A stretch of 18,160 bases of DNA from CAZVEE01 sp964625525 (lineage in GTDB: Bacteria; Pseudomonadota; Alphaproteobacteria; JAJFIK01), in the NCBI GenBank assembly GCA_964625525.1, contig CAZVEE010000071.1, positions 1 through 18,160 of the forward strand, in the 5' to 3' direction. Of this stretch, positions 15,771-18,160 are shown piece by piece; position 1 is the stretch's first letter, and every line of letters begins with the position of its first letter. Position numbers and translations under genes: made by a program. Below the pieces are notes generated by a model that was not told the DNA's origin, did no database searches, and was given only the letters and a program-made list of their open reading frames with translations.

Positions 15771-15821
15771 TGCCCGAGGGACTGTACTGCCCGAGGGACT
15801 GTACTGCCCGAGGGATGATAC
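15771..15821. repeat. Three 17-bp tandem repeats in the divergent intergenic region
   Basis: TGCCCGAGGGACTGTAC occurs at 15771-15787 and 15788-15804, and a diverged third copy (TGCCCGAGGGATGATAC) at 15805-15821. They lie between the phosphatase gene and the Zur-like box, about 110-155 bp upstream of the phosphatase start. Function unknown. Confidence 0.93.
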
Positions 15822-15848
15822 TGCTCAACGCATTTGCCAGTCAGGCCC

Positions 15849-15876
15849 TTGCGAGCGGTCCACGTAACGTTATATT
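15849..15876 (+). promoter_or_regulatory. Predicted sigma70-type promoter of the ZigA-type gene
   Basis: TTGCGA (15849-15854), a 16-bp spacer and TATATT (15871-15876) fit a -35/-10 pair, 37 bp before the ATG. The -10 lies inside the Zur-like palindrome. Confidence 0.45.
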
Positions 15877-15885
15877 GTAACACTT
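15866..15885. promoter_or_regulatory. Zur-box-like operator
   Basis: GTTATATTGTAAC (15869-15881) is a near-palindrome within AACGTTATATTGTAACACTT. It closely resembles the known proteobacterial Zur consensus (GTTATANTATAAC core). It sits 27 bp before the start of the ZigA-type COG0523 gene and overlaps its probable -10, as expected for repression when zinc is plentiful. Confidence 0.65.
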
Positions 15886-15912
15886 TGCACTTCAAGGCTC
15901 GGGAAACCCTCC

Positions 15913-17136
15913 ATGACCGCCCATCCCCAAATCACCAAACTGCCTGTCACAGTGCTTTCCGGCTTCCTGGGGGCCGGCAAGACCACGCTGATGAACCACA
16001 TTCTCAACAACCGTGAAGGCAAACGTGTCGCGGTCATTGTGAATGACATGAGCGAGGTCAATATCGATGCGGACCTCATTCGGGACGGCGCAGCGGATCT
16101 CAGCCGCACGGAAGAAACACTGGTCGAAATGACCAATGGCTGCATCTGCTGCACGCTGCGCGATGATCTGCTCAAAGAAGTTCGGCGCTTGGCGGAAGAT
16201 GGCCGGTTTGATTATCTGCTCATAGAATCAACGGGCATCTCCGAGCCGCTCCCCGTAGCCGCCACCTTTAATTTCCGCACCGAAGAGGGAGACAGTCTGC
16301 TCGATGTCTCGCGGCTCGATACGATGGTGACAGTGGTCGATGCGGCCAACCTTCTGCGCGATTATGGGTCCTCCGATTTTCTTTCTGATCGCGGTGAAAC
16401 CCTGGGCGAGGAGGACAATCGCACACTCGTTGATCTTCTGGTGGACCAGATCGAGTTTGCCGACGTTATCCTTTTGAACAAGATCGATGCGGCCACGCCG
16501 GACCAGCTTGAGGCGGCTCGCAAAATCATCCGCTCGCTCAATCCGGATGCGGAGTTGATCGAAACCAGCATGTCTCGCGTGCCGTTGGACCGGGTCTTGA
16601 ACACCGGTCTGTTCGACCATGACAAGGCCGAAGAGCACCCGCTCTGGTTCAAAGAGCTCTACGGCTTCGAAGACCATGTTCCAGAAACGGAAGAATATGG
16701 GGTTCGCAGTTTCGTTTACCGGGCTCGCCGCCCTTTCCACCCCTTCAAGCTGCATGCGTTTTTCAATTCACCATGGCCTGGGGTCATTCGTGCCAAAGGG
16801 CATTTTTGGCTGGCGACCCGCCCGGAATGGGTGGGGGAAGTGAGCCAGGCGGGCGCCCTCGTCCGGCACGAGGCGAGAGGGTTTTGGTGGACAAATGTGC
16901 GCGAGGATTATTGGCCGGATGATGAAGAGTGGCGTGAACGCCTGAACCAAAGCTGGGATCCCGTCTTTGGCGACCGCCGCCAGGAAATCGTCTTTATCGG
17001 GACGGATATGGATGAGGCCGCGATCCGCCGGCGGCTTGACTCCTGCCTCGTGGGTGACGGCACGTCGATGGATCTCAAGGCCTGGAGAAAGCTGAAAGAC
17101 CCCTTCCCTGCCTGGAAGCGTGAGGCGGCCTCGTAA
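15913..17136 (+). CDS. zigA: ZigA-type COG0523 GTP-dependent zinc metallochaperone
   Basis: 407-aa P-loop GTPase. Walker A is GFLGAGKT (17-24), followed by NDMSEVNIDADLI, the CxCC metal site NGCICCTLRDDL (~75-86), LLIESTGISEPLPVAATF (~102-119), TMVTVVDAANLL, and the guanine-specificity motif NKID (~189-192). The C-terminal CobW domain includes RRPFHPFKLHAFF, KGHFWLATRP and WDPVFGDRRQEIVFIG. This pattern and length match the ZigA/YciC subgroup, which is Zur-controlled and delivers Zn to proteins during zinc starvation (known for relatives). The Zur-like box overlapping the promoter supports that role. It has no His-rich loop, unlike the other COG0523 gene 1 kb away. No strong ribosome site is seen; the ATG at 15913 is chosen by family length. 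A dispersed repeat begins 10 bp after the stop. Confidence 0.9.
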   Translation: MTAHPQITKLPVTVLSGFLGAGKTTLMNHILNNREGKRVAVIVNDMSEVNIDADLIRDGAADLSRTEETLVEMTNGCICCTLRDDLLKEVRRLAEDGRFDYLLIESTGISEPLPVAATFNFRTEEGDSLLDVSRLDTMVTVVDAANLLRDYGSSDFLSDRGETLGEEDNRTLVDLLVDQIEFADVILLNKIDAATPDQLEAARKIIRSLNPDAELIETSMSRVPLDRVLNTGLFDHDKAEEHPLWFKELYGFEDHVPETEEYGVRSFVYRARRPFHPFKLHAFFNSPWPGVIRAKGHFWLATRPEWVGEVSQAGALVRHEARGFWWTNVREDYWPDDEEWRERLNQSWDPVFGDRRQEIVFIGTDMDEAAIRRRLDSCLVGDGTSMDLKAWRKLKDPFPAWKREAAS

Positions 17137-17146
17137 CCCGCGCCGT

Positions 17147-17266
17147 TAGAATGCTTTCCAGAAAAGTGTGTGCGGTTTTCCGGTTTTCCGCCCGTGAAGC
17201 GCGCCAAACCAACGCCCCAGAGCCGTTTCAACCCAGAGCCGTTTCAATGATCTGGTTTTCATTGAA
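17147..17266 (+). repeat. Dispersed intergenic repeat, copy B (~120 bp)
   Basis: This is the same element as copy A (514-618) in the opposite orientation: TAGAATGCTTTCCAG, GTGTGTGCGGTTTTCC, GCGCGCCAAACCAA, then the hairpin half up to TTTTCATTGAA. It differs by two small internal duplications (GGTTTTCC, and a 16-bp repeat containing AGAGCCGTTTCAA) and lacks the closing hairpin arm, where the truncated Abi-like gene begins. Confidence 0.85.
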
Positions 17267-17731
17267 GTGATGCGCGCCGCGCATGGCCCTGAGTGGCTGT
17301 GGGATGACGCTCTGCTCCTCATTGAACGCCAGCCTGGGCAACGGGAAGATGCCGAAGAGGAGCTGAGACGGGAGAATAAGGACATCACTCCTGGCCGCGT
17401 CGTTGCCGCGCTGACATTCAGCTTCTGGACATCAATGTTTGCCCCGGAATATGAGGACAAATGGCAGAAAACGCTGCACCAGATCGCCAAACGAAAAGAC
17501 GGTAAGGGGCTGCGGCGCAAGGATTTTTCCGGACCGCTTTGGCCCATCAGAACCTTGCGGAACCGGATTGCGCATCACGAGCCAATCCTTCCCTGGAACC
17601 TCCCTAAGCACTACGGAAACATGGTGCAGCTTATTGAATGGCTCTCCCCGGATGCAGCCACCTGGTGCCGCCGTGTCAGCCGCTTCAAGCGGATCTACCC
17701 GAAAGAGCGTATTGAATTGCAGGGACAATGA
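17267..17731 (+). pseudogene. Abi-like family protein, 5'-truncated
   Basis: 154 codons from GTG 17267 (or ATG 17270) to TGA 17729-17731. The sequence matches the C-terminal half of Abi-like (AbiD/F-type) proteins: GPEWLWDDALLL, then a helical EEELRRENKDITPGRVVAAL, SFWTSMF, and the hallmark LRNRIAHHEPIL (~95-106), followed by LIEWLSPDAATWCRRVSRF. The RN-x-x-AHHE motif is the HEPN-like RNase signature of this family, linked to abortive phage infection and toxin activity. Complete members have about 70-80 more N-terminal residues; here they are replaced by the dispersed repeat, no ribosome site is seen, and a stop lies upstream in frame. It is probably a remnant, although the catalytic motif is intact and expression of the short form cannot be excluded. 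Confidence 0.7.
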
Positions 17732-17839
17732 CACCTAAACGAAAACGGGAACCCACCAGCCCGAATCGTACATAATTGTGAATATACGAAAAATCAAAAC
17801 ATCAAGAAATTAGATCGAATGTAAAAGGGGAATCTTCAA
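17732..17839. other. AT-rich intergenic segment
   Basis: The line 17761-17820 is only about 28% GC by hand count, against a GC-rich remainder of the window. It marks a composition border and probably contains the promoter of the following gene; no specific site is identified. Confidence 0.6.
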
Positions 17840-18160
17840 ATGGATCGATTCTCAGAAATATTCAAAATAGGCCTAGATCAGCCACAGCTTGATTTCGTGG
17901 ATATCACACCATCGAATGACACTCCATTATTTATCGATCCATTTGCAATATCTCTCAAGAACGATGCATGGTCCGAAAATTGCCATCAACATATAACTCA
18001 TTTCTTTGAAACAGCTCTAGAATACATAAGAGCAGGAAATGAAGAAGCGGCTAAGCGCTTGTTGAACGGTCTTAGTGAACCAAATGAAACATGCTTGGGG
18101 CTTTCAAGAGGCAAACCTGCCGGACGTGGTGTCGCTGGAAAACAAGCCCTCGATTTATAT
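17840..18160 (+). CDS. Unrecognised AT-rich gene, N-terminal part
   Basis: Open frame from ATG 17840 to the window edge (107 codons, no stop). AGGGG lies about 10 nt upstream. The visible protein starts MDRFSEIFKIGLDQPQLDF, then has DTPLFIDPFAI, a helical HHxxxFFETALEYIRAG-like region, and a motif-like end EPNETCLGLSRGKPAGRG. It looks soluble, without signal peptide or membrane segment. The Gly/Arg-rich motif is the kind of strongly conserved patch seen in enzyme families, but I do not recognise the family. GC is about 40% by hand count, far below its neighbours, so it was probably acquired. Next to a truncated Abi-like gene, a defence or mobile-island role is possible but unproven. Confidence 0.75.
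   Translation, partial: MDRFSEIFKIGLDQPQLDFVDITPSNDTPLFIDPFAISLKNDAWSENCHQHITHFFETALEYIRAGNEEAAKRLLNGLSEPNETCLGLSRGKPAGRGVAGKQALDLY

Noticed and set aside
15771..15821. 17-bp tandem repeats as a CRISPR array or replication iterons
   Set aside because: The units are adjacent with no spacers, there are only three, and no cas or replication gene is nearby.

Overview
The window looks like a piece of an alphaproteobacterial chromosome, probably from a free-living or marine lineage. This is inferred from the high-GC coding DNA, the gene families (an LldD-type lactate dehydrogenase, bacterial SPINDLY-type GT41, PepSY/DUF4149/TonB-receptor iron genes, ZigA-type COG0523) and a dispersed TAGAGCGC...-type intergenic repeat of a style common in that class. 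I cannot name the genus. GC drops sharply after about 17735, where an AT-rich, probably acquired segment begins.

Layout. 1-516 (+) is the C-terminal end of an RTX calcium-binding, probably type I-secreted protein. It converges on a GT41/TPR glycosyltransferase (616-2406, -). The whole space between the two stop codons is one copy of a dispersed repeat that supplies bases of both stop codons. Upstream of the glycosyltransferase on the same strand lie lldD (2488-3636), a long acetyl-CoA hydrolase/CoA-transferase (3696-5918) and a seven-helix DUF2306 membrane protein (6045-6866). The DUF2306 gene is divergent from an AraC-type regulator with a multi-helix membrane N-terminus (7060-8118, +). From 8119 to 9283 the DNA is decaying or intergenic. 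It holds a broken gene with a 17-bp tandem duplication and an in-frame stop, a small orphan gene (8755-8988, -) and a partial repeat copy.

Metal island. 9284-13569 (+) is an iron-uptake block: a PepSY-TM protein, a DUF4149 membrane protein, and a TonB-dependent siderophore receptor with a Fur-box-like dyad in its leader. 13679-17136 looks like a zinc-homeostasis block. A His-rich COG0523 GTPase lies behind a secreted histidine phosphatase (- strand), divergent from a ZigA-type COG0523 GTPase (+) whose -10 region is overlapped by a Zur-box-like palindrome. The His-rich COG0523 gene carries a 100-N assembly gap. The 55 bp on either side of the gap are identical, and collapsing them restores one uninterrupted reading frame, so the gap is an assembly artefact rather than missing gene sequence.

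Right edge. A second full-size copy of the dispersed repeat (17147-17266) abuts a 5'-truncated Abi-like gene. This is followed by the AT-rich start of an unrecognised gene (17840 onward) that runs off the window. This edge may be the border of a defence or genomic island, but no complete novel system can be demonstrated in the visible DNA.
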